A DNA stretch of 64,000 bases. It comes from Virgibacillus profundi. GTDB lineage: Bacteria; Bacillota; Bacilli; Bacillales; Amphibacillaceae. Each line of letters begins with the position of its first letter. Within the stretch, counting starts at the first letter, position 1. This document shows positions 17,844 to 27,881 of the stretch, piece by piece. The translations under genes were made by a program, and so were the position numbers. Location of the stretch: contig NZ_NPOA01000007.1 of NCBI RefSeq assembly GCF_002287375.1, positions 186,001 to 250,000 of the forward strand, written 5' to 3'. The notes beneath the pieces were generated by a model. That model was not told the DNA's origin. It did not search any database and saw only the letters and a program-made list of their open reading frames with translations.

Positions 17844-18001
17844 TTTCTTAGAAATCTTGGCTTATCGCCAAGCCTTAACGGCGAAAGCGTAAAGCCTGCA
17901 CTTATACTGATTTCTTAGAAAACTTGGCACTCGCCAGCCTTTGGGCGATGCCTTAGTTGCACTTATGCAGAAAGGAATATGGATATATTTCCTTTACTGC
18001 C
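17844..18001. repeat. Repeat R2 copy B: two tandem units plus terminal hairpin
   Basis: Lies between resC and resD. Two related units each begin TTTCTTAGAAA-N-CTTGGC (17844 and 17911) and end near TGCACTTAT. The first holds the stem CTTGGC-TTATC-GCCAAG. The second holds GGCACTCGCC pairing with GGGCGATGCC, then the exact core ATGCCTTAGTTGCAC (17948-17962) shared with copy A. A hairpin (CAG-AAAGGAA with TTCCTTT-CTG, 17968-17999) follows, as in copy A. A short stem CACCAT/ATGGTG at 17815-17839 just before it may be a weak terminator. No gene is seen in this gap. Confidence 0.65.
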
Positions 18002-18030
18002 TAAAAAAGTTTCCTATCAGTGTAAATAAC

Positions 18031-19218
18031 TTATGCATACGAATGAAGGCCGGCTAATATTAAGTTAACAGCTATCAGATTAAACATGATAATCGCAAAG
18101 CCGCCTGCAGCTAGCCAGGCTGTTTTTTCTCCATGCCATCCACGTGAAAGTCTTAAATGCAGAAAAGCTGCATAGAAGAAAAAGGTTATTAATGCCCAAA
18201 CCTCTTTCGGATCCCAGCCCCAGAAGCGTCCCCAGGCTTCTTCTGCCCAGATAGCTGCAAAGATTAATCCTCCTAATGTAAATATCGGAAATCCAATTGC
18301 AACTGCACGATATGCTACTTCATCCAATAAATCCGGTTTTGTACCCTTTAACAACGGCTGTATTGCTGCACCAATTCGTTTTCTCAATAGTAACCTGAGT
18401 AACACATAAATAATTGATCCGGAAATAAATGACCAGATTAATGTATTAAATTTTCTGCCTGCATCAACACCATGCATCCATTCAGGTGTTTCAAACCATG
18501 GTTGCATCACGTCTTCCGTAATTAATGTACCATCTGACGGGGCGGCAATAGCAGGCATAGTATATTCAGATGTAAGCACATTATTACCTGATGGATATTC
18601 AAATGTTGCATTATAATTCATTAAGTTAAAGGCAGTTGTTGTAACAATGAAACCAACAAATAAAATTAATGAATATAAAATAATTTCTAGCCAGGTAGTT
18701 CGTTTACTTCTAACCGATTGATCAATTTGTCTTATTAAATAGATCAGACCAGCAACAAAACTTATTGTCAATATACCTTGCGCCAACGAAACTGTAGTCA
18801 CATGTATATATAGCCAGTGACTTTGCAATGACGGCACTAATGGTGCAATATCAGTAGGAAACATGCTTGCATATGCAATAATAATCAGTGCCACAGGTAA
18901 GGCAAATAATCCTAATACACTTAATTTATAAATAAAATAAATGATAATAAACGCAAATACGATGGTCATTCCAAAAAATGTCATAAATTCAAACAGGTTA
19001 CTTACAGGAGCATGTCCGCTTGCAATCCATCTTGTTATAAAATAAACAATTTGCGCAATAAAACCAATAATGGTTAATGTAATCCCAATTTTTCCTGCTA
19101 TTCCTTTATTGGACTCTTTTCTTTTTTTTCCAATCGTAGCCGAAAAGAATATTGTAGCAATCAAGTAGAGTACAAAAGCTGAATAAAGCATTGTACTGCT
19201 TAAACTAACTAAATCCAT
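18031..19218 (-). CDS. resC: Cytochrome c biogenesis protein ResC (CcsA/CcsB family)
   Basis: A 395-residue membrane protein with about eight helices. The haem-handling tryptophan-rich segment ([16 protein letters not shown]) lies near the C-terminus. With ResB it forms the System II complex that moves haem across the membrane and attaches it to apocytochrome c. It follows resB by 14 bp. Length and motif match B. subtilis ResC. Confidence 0.94.
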   Translation of the reverse strand: MDLVSLSSTMLYSAFVLYLIATIFFSATIGKKRKESNKGIAGKIGITLTIIGFIAQIVYFITRWIASGHAPVSNLFEFMTFFGMTIVFAFIIIYFIYKLSVLGLFALPVALIIIAYASMFPTDIAPLVPSLQSHWLYIHVTTVSLAQGILTISFVAGLIYLIRQIDQSVRSKRTTWLEIILYSLILFVGFIVTTTAFNLMNYNATFEYPSGNNVLTSEYTMPAIAAPSDGTLITEDVMQPWFETPEWMHGVDAGRKFNTLIWSFISGSIIYVLLRLLLRKRIGAAIQPLLKGTKPDLLDEVAYRAVAIGFPIFTLGGLIFAAIWAEEAWGRFWGWDPKEVWALITFFFYAAFLHLRLSRGWHGEKTAWLAAGGFAIIMFNLIAVNLILAGLHSYA

Positions 19219-19232
19219 AAAAACCCTCCTAA

Positions 19233-20882
19233 TTAATTCTGTTCATCAAGTTCTTGTTGATCATCCACCATTTCAATATTTGTATCTGAAATTGCTTTTT
19301 CAATATCCTTTTTAACACCGAACCAGTTTTTATTTGTATGTGCAGCCAGTAATAGCCCATCCTTTTTCGGACGTATCCAAATTCTTCTATGCTGCCAGTA
19401 CATCCCTTGGATAACACCAATCATAAAAATAGCTGCTCCAAGGCCGAAAAATGGCAATGTGTAATCTTTTCTGACACTTAATCCACTAACGTCATGCATC
19501 TCGAAATCGGTTATCCCAACTTTATATTCATTTTCACCAGTTGCATCAATATTTTTACCAATTCCTAAGAAGCTTATTTCTGCTTGATCACTTCCTGGAG
19601 GATAAACCATTAGAACAAATGCAGGGTTTCTTGGGAAATTTGTTTCAGATGCCGGTTCTCCATTATCATCTAAATAATAATCCGGGTAGTATTGACCCAA
19701 TTCTACACGAAAACCATTATCCAGCTCGTATTCAGATTCAGGTGCTGTTAAATCAATCGTAAATGTACCCAAAGCTTCCTCATTGGAATCATCTGTTTCA
19801 TGTATTTTAAATGACATGTTTGTAAATTCATTCAATTGATAACCTTTTTGATAAACTGTATATCCGTCAAATTCTATAGGATGATTCATCCGTATATCAT
19901 CCTCAATTATTGTTTTAAGTTCAGGTTCTGCACCAGGGACTGAAGACTCCTCTGCTTTATAAATAACTACATCAGTCTGGTAATTACTTGGTACCATACC
20001 ACCCTCTTGAGTTATCGCATCAGAAAATCGTTCGTCATTTTCATCATAATTCTCGATAGTAAAGTCTTTGTTTTCGATATGATATTCGCCCTTTGTTCCA
20101 GGAATTACCATTTGCTGTCCTTCTCTAACCCAGACATACTCACTCGTATAAAAAAGTGGTGTTGTACGAAGTAACGCTGCAAGTAAAATGATAATAAGTC
20201 CAATATGGTTTACATAGGGACCCCATCTGGAAAACCGTCCCTTTTCAGCCAGAATGTGTCCATCTTCATCCCTGACCTTGTAATTTTGCTTCTTTAAACG
20301 GGCTTTTACTTTTTGTATCTCATCACCAGATACAACTTCCGTTTCACTGAATAATCGTTGTCTGTTTAAAAATGTCTCATGGCGTTTTGCTTTTTGTTTT
20401 TTTAAAGCTTTATATAATGGCACAAATCGATCCAGACTGCAAATTACCAATGAAACCCCTATTAAAGCAATTAAAATCATATACCACCAGGAGCCATATA
20501 GATTATGAAATCCCAGCTGGTAAAAAATAAGACCAAATATTCCATAACGTTCTTCGTAAAAAATTGCAGGATCGCGTGATACAGCGTCTGCAGGTATGTA
20601 TATTTCCTGTGGGAAGATAGATCCTACTGCTGAAGCAATTAAAGCAAGAACAATTAACCAGATTCCCACTTTTACAGATGAGAAAAAACTCCATGTTTTA
20701 TCAATGATAGATTTGTTATATGTTTGTGATCTTCGAGCCGTTCCATCATAACGCATATTCAGGAGTTTTTTCTCATCATTTCCTTCAATATGCTGATTTC
20801 CTTCAATCGGTTTACCACAAGCTTCACAAAGGACAGTTCCTTCAGGATTGACATGTCCGCATTCACATTTTATTTTATTCAT
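19233..20882 (-). CDS. resB: Cytochrome c biogenesis protein ResB (Ccs1 family)
   Basis: A 549-residue System II haem-delivery protein. The N-terminus has a zinc-ribbon-like cluster (Cys6, Cys8, Cys19, Cys22; KCECGH and LCEACGK), as in other Bacillus ResB proteins. Three membrane helices follow (about 65-85, 130-150 and 220-240), then a large extracytoplasmic domain, then a fourth helix near 475-497. It partners ResC, with reduced apocytochrome supplied by ResA. It lies 41 bp after resA in the operon. Confidence 0.94.
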   Translation of the reverse strand: MNKIKCECGHVNPEGTVLCEACGKPIEGNQHIEGNDEKKLLNMRYDGTARRSQTYNKSIIDKTWSFFSSVKVGIWLIVLALIASAVGSIFPQEIYIPADAVSRDPAIFYEERYGIFGLIFYQLGFHNLYGSWWYMILIALIGVSLVICSLDRFVPLYKALKKQKAKRHETFLNRQRLFSETEVVSGDEIQKVKARLKKQNYKVRDEDGHILAEKGRFSRWGPYVNHIGLIIILLAALLRTTPLFYTSEYVWVREGQQMVIPGTKGEYHIENKDFTIENYDENDERFSDAITQEGGMVPSNYQTDVVIYKAEESSVPGAEPELKTIIEDDIRMNHPIEFDGYTVYQKGYQLNEFTNMSFKIHETDDSNEEALGTFTIDLTAPESEYELDNGFRVELGQYYPDYYLDDNGEPASETNFPRNPAFVLMVYPPGSDQAEISFLGIGKNIDATGENEYKVGITDFEMHDVSGLSVRKDYTLPFFGLGAAIFMIGVIQGMYWQHRRIWIRPKKDGLLLAAHTNKNWFGVKKDIEKAISDTNIEMVDDQQELDEQN

Positions 20883-20923
20883 TCATATCCCTCACAATAA
20901 TAGTAGGTTGCTTTTTATTACTT

Positions 20924-21496
20924 TTACTTTGGCTGTATATCCTGAAAGTACCCTTCCAATCTCTCTAAACTCAGTGCACCCTCTACTACTTCCTCAATTT
21001 CTCCGTCCGGATTAATAAAAAACGTACTGGGTATTGGTCCTACTTTATATAAATCCTTTACTTCTCCTGTTTTGTCATGTGGAATAGGAAAAGTCAAATC
21101 ATATTCATCAATAAAACGATGCACAACTAGCTCTGTTGCATCCAAACTGACTGCAACAATTTCGATTCCTTTTTCTTTATATTCAGGGTATAAATCCTGC
21201 ATGTACGGCATTTCTGCTTCACACGGCTTGCACCAGGTGCCCCAGAAATTCAGCATGACACCTTTACCCTCCAAATCACTTAGCTGGATTGTTTCAAGCT
21301 CATTATTTTTACTTATTTGCTGCAGCTTAAAATCAGGTGCAGGATCCCCTGCTCTGTATATTGTATTATCTTTTTGGAGGTTTGAGACAACAGCAAAAAC
21401 AACTGCCACCAGCATAACTGCCAAAATTACTGATCTAAAAATCAGACGGTTTCTTTTTTTATTTTTTTTATTTTTTCTTATTTGATCTAGACTCAA
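20924..21496 (-). CDS. resA: Thiol-disulfide oxidoreductase ResA
   Basis: A membrane-anchored thioredoxin-like protein of 190 residues. It has one N-terminal helix (about 18-39), the redox motif WCKPC with Cys89 and Cys92, and the cis-proline segment GPIPSTFF near residue 156. It reduces the CXXCH disulfide of apocytochrome c before haem attachment. I chose the TTG at 21496, which has GGGGAG 8 bp upstream. An ATG at 21517 has no ribosome site and overlaps a possible TATAAT box (21516-21521). It heads the resABC operon, 54 bp after rluB. Confidence 0.92.
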   Translation of the reverse strand: MSLDQIRKNKKNKKRNRLIFRSVILAVMLVAVVFAVVSNLQKDNTIYRAGDPAPDFKLQQISKNNELETIQLSDLEGKGVMLNFWGTWCKPCEAEMPYMQDLYPEYKEKGIEIVAVSLDATELVVHRFIDEYDLTFPIPHDKTGEVKDLYKVGPIPSTFFINPDGEIEEVVEGALSLERLEGYFQDIQPK

Positions 21497-21550
21497 TTGG
21501 ATCACTCCCCAAGCCATTATACCATTTAAAAGCTATGTTAAATTTGACTA

Positions 21551-22291
21551 TTATTCAACAATTTTTATCGCTTCATTACGCATTTGTTTTACTTCCTTTG
21601 GGGTTAGTGACCGGTAGTTCCCTGGTTGCAGTCCTTGTAGTGTCAGCATTCCATATTTTTCTCGTTTTAATTTCATGACAGGATAACCAAGTCCCTCCAT
21701 CATTCTTCTTACATGTTTGTTCTTGCCTTCATGCAATGTCAATTCAATAATCATCGTGTTTTTCGTTTTGTCTGTGGACAATATATTGTACTTAACTGCT
21801 TTTAGAACATCCCTGTCAGCCTTTACACCTTTTTTCAATTGCCCTAATTCCGCATTTCCCGGTATTCCTTTAATTTTAGCAACATATACCTTTTCAATTT
21901 CATGCTTCGGATGCATGAGCAGATTAGCAAATTCCCCATCATTTGTTAATAACAGGATACCGGATGTATTATAGTCAAGTCGTCCAATTGGAAAAACCCG
22001 TTCTGTTACACCACCTAAAAGTTCAGTTACAACCTTTCTGCCTTTATCATCTTTCACGCTGGAAATGACACCACGCGGCTTATACATCATGTAATATACA
22101 GGTGCTTCTTTTTCCAAAGGTACACCATTTACTTCAATTTTGTCACTCTCAGAAACCTTTGAACCGAGCGTATTGATGATCTCATCATTTACCTTTACTT
22201 TACCATCTATAATAAGCTGTTCCGCTTTTCGTCTTGACGTTACACCACTCTGTGCAATCACTTTTTGTAATCTTTCCAACTTGTTTGTCAT
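21551..22291 (-). CDS. rluB: 23S rRNA pseudouridine synthase RluB
   Basis: A 246-residue enzyme of the RsuA/RluB family. The S4 RNA-binding domain is residues 1-60. The catalytic motif GRLDYNTSG has Asp106, and the KPRG motif is at 71-74. The family makes a single pseudouridine in helix 89 region of 23S rRNA. It lies upstream of resA as in B. subtilis. Repeat R1 copy 3 follows in the gap toward spmB. Confidence 0.93.
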   Translation of the reverse strand: MTNKLERLQKVIAQSGVTSRRKAEQLIIDGKVKVNDEIINTLGSKVSESDKIEVNGVPLEKEAPVYYMMYKPRGVISSVKDDKGRKVVTELLGGVTERVFPIGRLDYNTSGILLLTNDGEFANLLMHPKHEIEKVYVAKIKGIPGNAELGQLKKGVKADRDVLKAVKYNILSTDKTKNTMIIELTLHEGKNKHVRRMMEGLGYPVMKLKREKYGMLTLQGLQPGNYRSLTPKEVKQMRNEAIKIVE

Positions 22292-22334
22292 ATTATCACC
22301 ATACTTTAGTTTTTTTTAGGCTCTTTTCGTAAAC

Positions 22335-22955
22335 TTTGGGACTGACTGCACTTCGTTCGCTCGACCAAAATACTGGGGCTGCGCACTGCTCGCCCCATCG
22401 AAACCATTTGTTGCTTTTTTAACTTTCGTAGTTTCTATAGTAGACGACGTAAGCGCTAGGTTGTTTTCCGCTTCGGACCGTTGCTTTCCGCGGGCACGGC
22501 TTCAGTCTCCTCGAGAAACCCACTCTGCGGGGTCTTCAGACACGTGCTGTTCCCGCAGGAGTCAACGGTCCTTCGCTCAACACACAACCGCTATAAATGT
22601 GCAAACAAGAACGATTTGTTTGAATTAATCAAGAAATTTTTCAAATGTTACAAAGCGCAAACCCAGCGGAGGAAACACATGAAGACTCCTTGAAAAAGAA
22701 AAACACTTTTTCTGCGTGCGATATTTCGCTTACGTAGTCTTCCTTGTCCTGCGGGAGGAAAGGCATCGGTGAGACCCCTAAAGACGAGTAGCACGAGGAG
22801 GCTCACCAGCCGCCCTAAGGTCCGCGAAATGTGTTTCTGTAGCGGTCAATGGATCTACTATCATTGATTTTACGTCGTCTTTTATATCGACTACAGAGCA
22901 GAAAAAAACAAATCACTTCGGTAGGACGAGCAGTGCTTAGTCCCATTCTATGCAA
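22335..22955. repeat. Repeat R1 copy 3, with both terminal modules and a 60-bp insertion
   Basis: Lies between rluB and spmB. It has inverted terminal modules: GGGGCTGCGCACTGCTCG at 22375-22392 and the complement of GGGACTAAGCACTGCTCG near 22942. A second inverted pair just inside contains GACGACGTAA (22443 and about 22872). Arm B (22480-22570) has GCTTTCCGCGGGCACGG. Arm A (22670-22850) has a 60-bp insertion at 22691-22750 flanked by TCCT. Its outer end reads GCCCTAAGGTCCGC instead of the usual GCCCGCGGAAAGC. The AT-rich linker is the type shared with copies 4 and 5. No gene is supported here. Confidence 0.9.
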
Positions 22956-23024
22956 AAACAGCCTTTTTTTATATTTTCTTCCATAATAATAGCGCTAACT
23001 CTACGTTAACGCCAGTAAAAAATA

Positions 23025-23555
23025 TTATCCAAAAATAATCGAAACAACAATTATTGATGCTAGTATACCAATTAGGTCTGCTAATAGTCCAACCTTTAAC
23101 GCATACCCCATCTTCTTAATTCCAACAGCACCAAAATAGACGGTTAAAATGTATAATGTCGTATCTGTACTCCCTTGCATGGTTGAGGCTAATCTGCCAA
23201 TAAATGAATCTGGCCCGTTTGTGGCAATTAATTCCGTGGTCATTCCAAGTGCAGCTGTACCTGAAATAGGTCTCACCAGGGCCAGTGGTATAATCTCAGG
23301 TGGAATTCCGATAAATACAAGAAATGGTGTAATCAGATTTGTAAATGCTTCCAGGGCTCCTGAACTTCTCAGTATTGAAATAGAAACAATCATTCCTACT
23401 AAAAAAGGAAGTAAAGAAAATGCCATCTTGACACCTTCTTTCCCTCCTTCGACAAACACTTCATAGGTTGAAACCTGCTTCCATGTCGCAGTAATTAGTA
23501 CAAGCAATAGAAAACATGGTATCAACCAGGTACTAACCGACGTTAAAATCCCCAT
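23025..23555 (-). CDS. spmB: Spore maturation protein SpmB
   Basis: A 176-residue membrane protein of the nucleoside-recognition (gate) family. SpmA and SpmB act in the mother cell with DacB on spore core dehydration and heat resistance. Conserved segments include VRPISGTAALGM and STDTTLYILTVYFGAVGI. It starts at 23555 with CTGGAGGAAA, 2 bp after spmA, in the usual dacB-spmA-spmB operon. Confidence 0.93.
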   Translation of the reverse strand: MGILTSVSTWLIPCFLLLVLITATWKQVSTYEVFVEGGKEGVKMAFSLLPFLVGMIVSISILRSSGALEAFTNLITPFLVFIGIPPEIIPLALVRPISGTAALGMTTELIATNGPDSFIGRLASTMQGSTDTTLYILTVYFGAVGIKKMGYALKVGLLADLIGILASIIVVSIIFG

Positions 23556-23557
23556 TT

Positions 23558-24142
23558 TTATTTCCTCCAGGTACTTTTATAATAGAAAAAACGGTCAATC
23601 AGAATCGCACTTAATGAAGATATGACTGTAGCTATAATCGTTGTCCCAACTATTTCAGTAGGAGCGAGTGAATTATATTGCATACGAATCGAAATTACCA
23701 TTGTTGGGATGATTGTTAAACTCGAAGTATTTAATGCTAAAAATGTGATCATTGATCTTGAGGCGGTATCATTGCCACTTAACTGTTTCATCTGTTCCAT
23801 TGCTTTGATCCCCATCGGTGTTGCTGCATTACCAAGACCAAATATATTTGCAGTAAAGTTTGATAATATATATCCCATTGCAGGATGATCTTTTGGTATA
23901 TCCGGAAACAGCTTACTGATAATGGGTCTTAATAACCTTGTAAGTACCCGCAATATACCAGCTTTCTCGGCAACTCTCATAATGCCTAGCCAGAAAACCA
24001 AAACACTAATTAATCCAATTGACAAAGTAACAGCTTCATCTGCACTCTCAAATACAGCTTTATTCACTTGATCCATCGTCCCATTAAACATTGCATATAT
24101 GATTCCAATAACAGCCATACCTGCCCATATAATATTTACCAT
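23558..24142 (-). CDS. spmA: Spore maturation protein SpmA
   Basis: A 194-residue membrane protein of the same gate family as SpmB. Segments NFTANIFGLGNAATPMGIKA and FLALNTSSLTIIPT are typical of SpmA. It begins 2 bp after the dacB stop and has no strong ribosome site of its own, suggesting translational coupling. Confidence 0.93.
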   Translation of the reverse strand: MVNIIWAGMAVIGIIYAMFNGTMDQVNKAVFESADEAVTLSIGLISVLVFWLGIMRVAEKAGILRVLTRLLRPIISKLFPDIPKDHPAMGYILSNFTANIFGLGNAATPMGIKAMEQMKQLSGNDTASRSMITFLALNTSSLTIIPTMVISIRMQYNSLAPTEIVGTTIIATVISSLSAILIDRFFYYKSTWRK

Positions 24143-24144
24143 GA

Positions 24145-25245
24145 TTATTCAAACCCAATAATTTTCTGATACATTGATAACACCAGAGAATAAAACTTAT
24201 CCTCACGTGGTCTGTTTTCTTCATTGTAAATGGTTGTTTCAGCTATTGGTATGTCATCGAGATAAAAAACAGTTTTCCCGATGGTATCATCAGCTACCCT
24301 ATTATCCTCTTTTAGTAAATAGGATTTTTTCTTTATATTATCTTTTTCTGCTTCTGTTAACGGGTAAAAAATATCATTCCGGGTAAAACCGGGGATGGAT
24401 TTGTCCGTTTTTTTAAGTTTATATTGTATTTCTCCTTTTTTAGCAATTGACTCCATATCATAGTTATCAAATCCCCATTCAAACATATTTATATGATCCC
24501 GCCAGTCATCAGGAGCGTTTAATGTCACTGCGATAAGATCCATTCCATTTTTGCTGGCTGTAGTGACTAACGTTCTGCCGGTCTTTTTCGTATAACCCGT
24601 TTTTCCACCTGTGCAACTATCATAATATTGAGTTAGTAATTTGTTTTTGTTCTGCCAGCTATAAGATCTGTTCTCCGATTTATAGGAAGTAGTCCCGGTT
24701 ATCTTTCTGAATTCTTCATTTTTCATTGCGCTACGCATCAATAATGCCATATCATAAGCGGAAGAATAATGATTGTCCGAATCGAGCCCATGCGGATTTT
24801 CAAAACTGCTGTTTGTCATTCCCAGCCATTTTGCTTTTTCATTCATTAAATAAACAAAGCCTTCTTCACTTCCTCCTATATGTTCACTAATAGCTACTGC
24901 AGCATCATTACCGGATCTGAGCATTAAACCATATACAAGATCTTCAATCGTCATTTTTTCTCCCTGCTCCAGGTAGATGGATGATCCCTCTGTATAAATT
25001 GCTTTTCTGCTTATTTTAGCTTTCTCTTTCATCTTGTCCGATTCAATTGCTATAAGTGCAGTCATAATTTTAGTAATACTGGCAATCAATTCTGGTTCAT
25101 GTGCATCTTTTTCATATAATACCCTTCCCGTCGATTGTTCTATTAAAATAGCATTATTAGCGGATACTTCAGGGGTTGCTTGTCCAATTACCGGATTTAC
25201 CAGACTGAATAATAACAAAATAATGATGAAAAAAATAAATCTCAT
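24145..25245 (-). CDS. dacB: Sporulation D-alanyl-D-alanine carboxypeptidase DacB (PBP5*)
   Basis: A 366-residue penicillin-binding protein. The N-terminal signal peptide ends near GQA. Active-site motifs are SITK with Ser56 and Lys59, SGN at 111-113 and KTG at 215-217. It trims cortex cross-linking during sporulation. I chose the ATG at 25245 because GGGAGGA lies 7 bp upstream and it exposes the signal peptide; the frame extends 25 codons further without one. A SigE-like promoter lies upstream, as for B. subtilis dacB-spmAB. Confidence 0.93.
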   Translation of the reverse strand: MRFIFFIIILLLFSLVNPVIGQATPEVSANNAILIEQSTGRVLYEKDAHEPELIASITKIMTALIAIESDKMKEKAKISRKAIYTEGSSIYLEQGEKMTIEDLVYGLMLRSGNDAAVAISEHIGGSEEGFVYLMNEKAKWLGMTNSSFENPHGLDSDNHYSSAYDMALLMRSAMKNEEFRKITGTTSYKSENRSYSWQNKNKLLTQYYDSCTGGKTGYTKKTGRTLVTTASKNGMDLIAVTLNAPDDWRDHINMFEWGFDNYDMESIAKKGEIQYKLKKTDKSIPGFTRNDIFYPLTEAEKDNIKKKSYLLKEDNRVADDTIGKTVFYLDDIPIAETTIYNEENRPREDKFYSLVLSMYQKIIGFE

Positions 25246-25279
25246 AGCAGGTTTCCTCCCACGGTTATTATGTCTGTAT

Positions 25280-25308
25280 ATTTTATGCAGGAGACATAAT
25301 GATATGAA
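25280..25308 (-). promoter_or_regulatory. Possible SigE promoter of dacB-spmAB
   Basis: On the minus strand TTCATAT (25302-25308), 14 bp, then CATAAAAT (25280-25287) resembles the SigE consensus (-10 CATACANT, one mismatch). The -35 match is weak. Confidence 0.4.
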
Positions 25309-25381
25309 TAAATTAATCATCGCTCATACAAAACGCCTGAGGAAACCGTGCTATTATACTATTAGTTTGGGATAGCACCCT

Positions 25382-26263
25382 TTAATATAAATGCCATTTG
25401 ACCTTTTCAGCTTCTATATACCGCTTATTTACATTTTCCCAATTAACTACATTCCACCAGTTATTTATATAATCTTTTTTATCCGTCTGATATTGTAAAT
25501 AATAGGCATGTTCCCATACATCCAATACAAGTAAAGGAATCACGTCAGCCTGTTGAAATAGCTGATGTTTTTCAATTGTTTGAACAGCAAGTCTTCCACT
25601 TCTTGGTGACCACACCAAAATAGCCCATCCAACCCCTTCTACAGAATTTGCTGCCTCACTAAAAAGTTCCTTAAATTTTTTCCATGAACCAAAGTCTTTA
25701 TTTATCCGTTTTTTGATTTCACCAATTGGTTCTTTGCTTGAATTTGGTGTCATATTGTACCAAAAAATAGTATGCAAATAGTGTCCCGAACCATTGTAAG
25801 CTTGTTCTCTTAACCAATGTTTTATTATGTTATTATCCTGTTTATGTTCATATAAAGCTTTTTCGGCTTTATTTAAACCATCTACATAGGATTGATGATG
25901 TACATCATGATGCAGCCTCATAATCTCTTCGTTAATATAGGGTTCTAAAGCATTATATTCGTAAGGTAACGGTGGCAATTGATGCTTTCCATATGGAATA
26001 CTCGACTGCCCAGGTTTCTTATGCTTTTTGTATTTTATATCATTCAGTATTCGTTCACCTTCCGTTTGTAATAAAGTTAATTCTTCATTTTCAGGATTTT
26101 GATCCCGTTCCAGCTCATGATTAATTTGTTGCTGCCAGCTGTCGATTTGCCCGATTGCCAGATTCAATTCATCATCAGGAATTTCATTATCTTTCAACTT
26201 AGTTTTAATTTGTTCTCCCCATTCATTAAGACTTTCCAGATACTTTTGATTGGTTTTATTCAC
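25382..26263 (-). CDS. sodF: Iron/manganese superoxide dismutase with N-terminal extension (SodF-like)
   Basis: A 293-residue protein. Residues about 94-293 are a complete Fe/Mn superoxide dismutase with metal ligands His118 (RLHHDVHHQ), His164 (HTIFWYN), Asp248 and His252 (LDVWEHAYY). The first 90 residues form a charged helical extension (GEQIKTKLKDNEIPDDEL...), like that of B. subtilis SodF and unlike housekeeping SodA. The role of the extension is unknown. No signal peptide is present. I chose GTG at 26263 with GGGGTGA upstream; an ATG at 26284 is possible. It lies between scpB and dacB. Confidence 0.85.
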   Translation of the reverse strand: MNKTNQKYLESLNEWGEQIKTKLKDNEIPDDELNLAIGQIDSWQQQINHELERDQNPENEELTLLQTEGERILNDIKYKKHKKPGQSSIPYGKHQLPPLPYEYNALEPYINEEIMRLHHDVHHQSYVDGLNKAEKALYEHKQDNNIIKHWLREQAYNGSGHYLHTIFWYNMTPNSSKEPIGEIKKRINKDFGSWKKFKELFSEAANSVEGVGWAILVWSPRSGRLAVQTIEKHQLFQQADVIPLLVLDVWEHAYYLQYQTDKKDYINNWWNVVNWENVNKRYIEAEKVKWHLY

Positions 26264-26313
26264 ATAATCACCCCGGAGTAGCATATGCCCACCCTTAGTC
26301 ATCTGTGTATTTT

Positions 26314-26361
26314 AAACAAGCCTCACAGTAATTTATAAAAAAATCACTGTGAGGCTTGTTT
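26314..26361 (-). terminator. Strong hairpin after scpB
   Basis: A 16-bp perfect inverted repeat (AAACAAGCCTCACAGT at 26314-26329 and its complement at 26346-26361). It starts a few bases past the scpB stop. The tail is short on either strand. Confidence 0.75.
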
Positions 26362-26367
26362 TAATAC

Positions 26368-26955
26368 TTATTCTATATCCATCTTTTGGTTAAATTTTTC
26401 AAAAAACAAATCAGCTTCCTGTTCAAGTTCATCTGAATCTGCATGATCCGGAAGGGGTGGTAGTTCATCCAAAGATGTTAACCCAAAGTACGTTAAAAAA
26501 TCTTTATTGGTGCCAAACAATATTGGTCTACCTATACTTTCCTTCCGACCAACCTCTTCAATTAAAAATCTTGAGAGCAGTGTCCGGACTGGTCGATCAC
26601 TTTTGACCCCTCTGATTTCGTCAATTTCCGTTCGGGTTATCGGTTGCTTGTACGCAATAATGGCCAGTGTTTCCAATGCAGCCTGCGACATTTTCGTGGT
26701 TTGGGGTGTTTCCAATAATTTTTTAAAATAAGCGCTATGTTCGGGTTTTGTTGTTAAATGAAAAACCTCATTGGACTGCATAATCATAATCCCTCTGTCT
26801 GTACGGTCATAATCAGACTTTAATTCATCCAGTATATGTATAACAGTTGGCTCGATAATCTCCAGTATTTTTGATAATTGTCTACAAGTAATTCCATCGT
26901 CACCACTCGCAAATAAGAGGCCTTCCGTAATTGCTTTTAATGCATTAAATTCCAT
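26368..26955 (-). CDS. scpB: Segregation and condensation protein ScpB
   Basis: A 195-residue protein with two winged-helix domains and the signature AALETLAIIAYKQPITRTEIDEIRG. It forms the Smc-ScpA-ScpB condensin needed for chromosome segregation. It starts 2 bp after scpA, with GGGGGA upstream. Length matches the family. Confidence 0.95.
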   Translation of the reverse strand: MEFNALKAITEGLLFASGDDGITCRQLSKILEIIEPTVIHILDELKSDYDRTDRGIMIMQSNEVFHLTTKPEHSAYFKKLLETPQTTKMSQAALETLAIIAYKQPITRTEIDEIRGVKSDRPVRTLLSRFLIEEVGRKESIGRPILFGTNKDFLTYFGLTSLDELPPLPDHADSDELEQEADLFFEKFNQKMDIE

Positions 26956-26957
26956 AT

Positions 26958-27695
26958 TTATTCCCCCATATAGAACACAATTAATTCATCGAAGTTATTT
27001 TTTTGTTTACAAAAAATCTCATTGGACTTCATTAATTCCAATAATGCCATAAAGGTTACGACGATATGTGATCGGCTTTTTGTTGTAAATAACTGATCAA
27101 ATGAAATACCTTGTTTTGATCCCCTCACAAGCTCGAGAACATCTTTCATTCTTTCATCAATCGGTATTTCCGCTCTTTTTACTTTTGTATCGAGCGGTTC
27201 ATTCCACTTTTTCCTCTCAAACATTTTATCTAAAGCGCCAAGCATATCATAAATGGAAATATCTCCTTGGTTCATCAGAGCTTTTTTAGCGATTTGATTG
27301 TCAAATACAACAGGGGGTCTGGTGAAGATTTGATTTGCATCTAATTCTTTATCTTTTAGTTTTTCGGCAGCATGTTTAAATTGTCGATATTCAATCAGCC
27401 GCTGCATTAGTTCTTCTCTCGGATCTTCTTCATAATCATCCATATCCTCATCAATTTCCTGTTTTGGCAGGAGCATTTGGCTCTTAATCGCTACAAGTGT
27501 TGCAGCCATCACAAGATATTCACTTGCAACATTCAACTCGAGCCGTTGCATTGTATGAATATAATTCATATACTGTTCTGTAATTTGTGCAACAGGTATA
27601 TCATAAATATCAATTTCATATTGTTTGATTAAATGCAGCAATAAATCAAGCGGGCCTTCAAATGCATCTAATTTTACCTGATAAGCCTGATTCAT
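26958..27695 (-). CDS. scpA: Segregation and condensation protein ScpA
   Basis: A 245-residue kleisin subunit of the Smc complex. The N-terminus YQVKLDAFEGPLDLLLHLI is the family signature, and the C-terminal winged helix ends TFMALLELMKSNEI. I chose the ATG at 27695 with AAAGGAAG upstream; a TTG at 27713 would sit before the ribosome site. Operon with scpB. Confidence 0.95.
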   Translation of the reverse strand: MNQAYQVKLDAFEGPLDLLLHLIKQYEIDIYDIPVAQITEQYMNYIHTMQRLELNVASEYLVMAATLVAIKSQMLLPKQEIDEDMDDYEEDPREELMQRLIEYRQFKHAAEKLKDKELDANQIFTRPPVVFDNQIAKKALMNQGDISIYDMLGALDKMFERKKWNEPLDTKVKRAEIPIDERMKDVLELVRGSKQGISFDQLFTTKSRSHIVVTFMALLELMKSNEIFCKQKNNFDELIVFYMGE

Positions 27696-27791
27696 CTTTT
27701 TTCTTCCTTTCAATAAAATCTAATCAACTGTTAACAGCTTCAGAATGCACTTTTATAACGAAAATCTTTCAGTTTTGTCATAAACGCCTAT

Positions 27792-27819
27792 ACATCATGA
27801 CTCTTATCATCATAAGTTA
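27792..27819 (+). promoter_or_regulatory. Possible SigK-type promoter of the YjcZ-like gene
   Basis: ACA (27792-27794), 16 bp, then CATAAGTTA (27811-27819) fits the SigK pattern AC-N16-CATANNNTA. It lies about 60 bp upstream of a small gene of a sporulation family. Such short motifs occur by chance. Confidence 0.35.
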
Positions 27820-27881
27820 TTAACGTAAGATAAATGTTACCACAAAACATTTATGTTCAGAAGACAAAGGAGGTTTTTTCA

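Noticed and set aside
21497-21517. ATG start for resA at 21517
   Set aside because: No ribosome site, and it overlaps a possible -10 box; the TTG at 21496 has GGGGAG.
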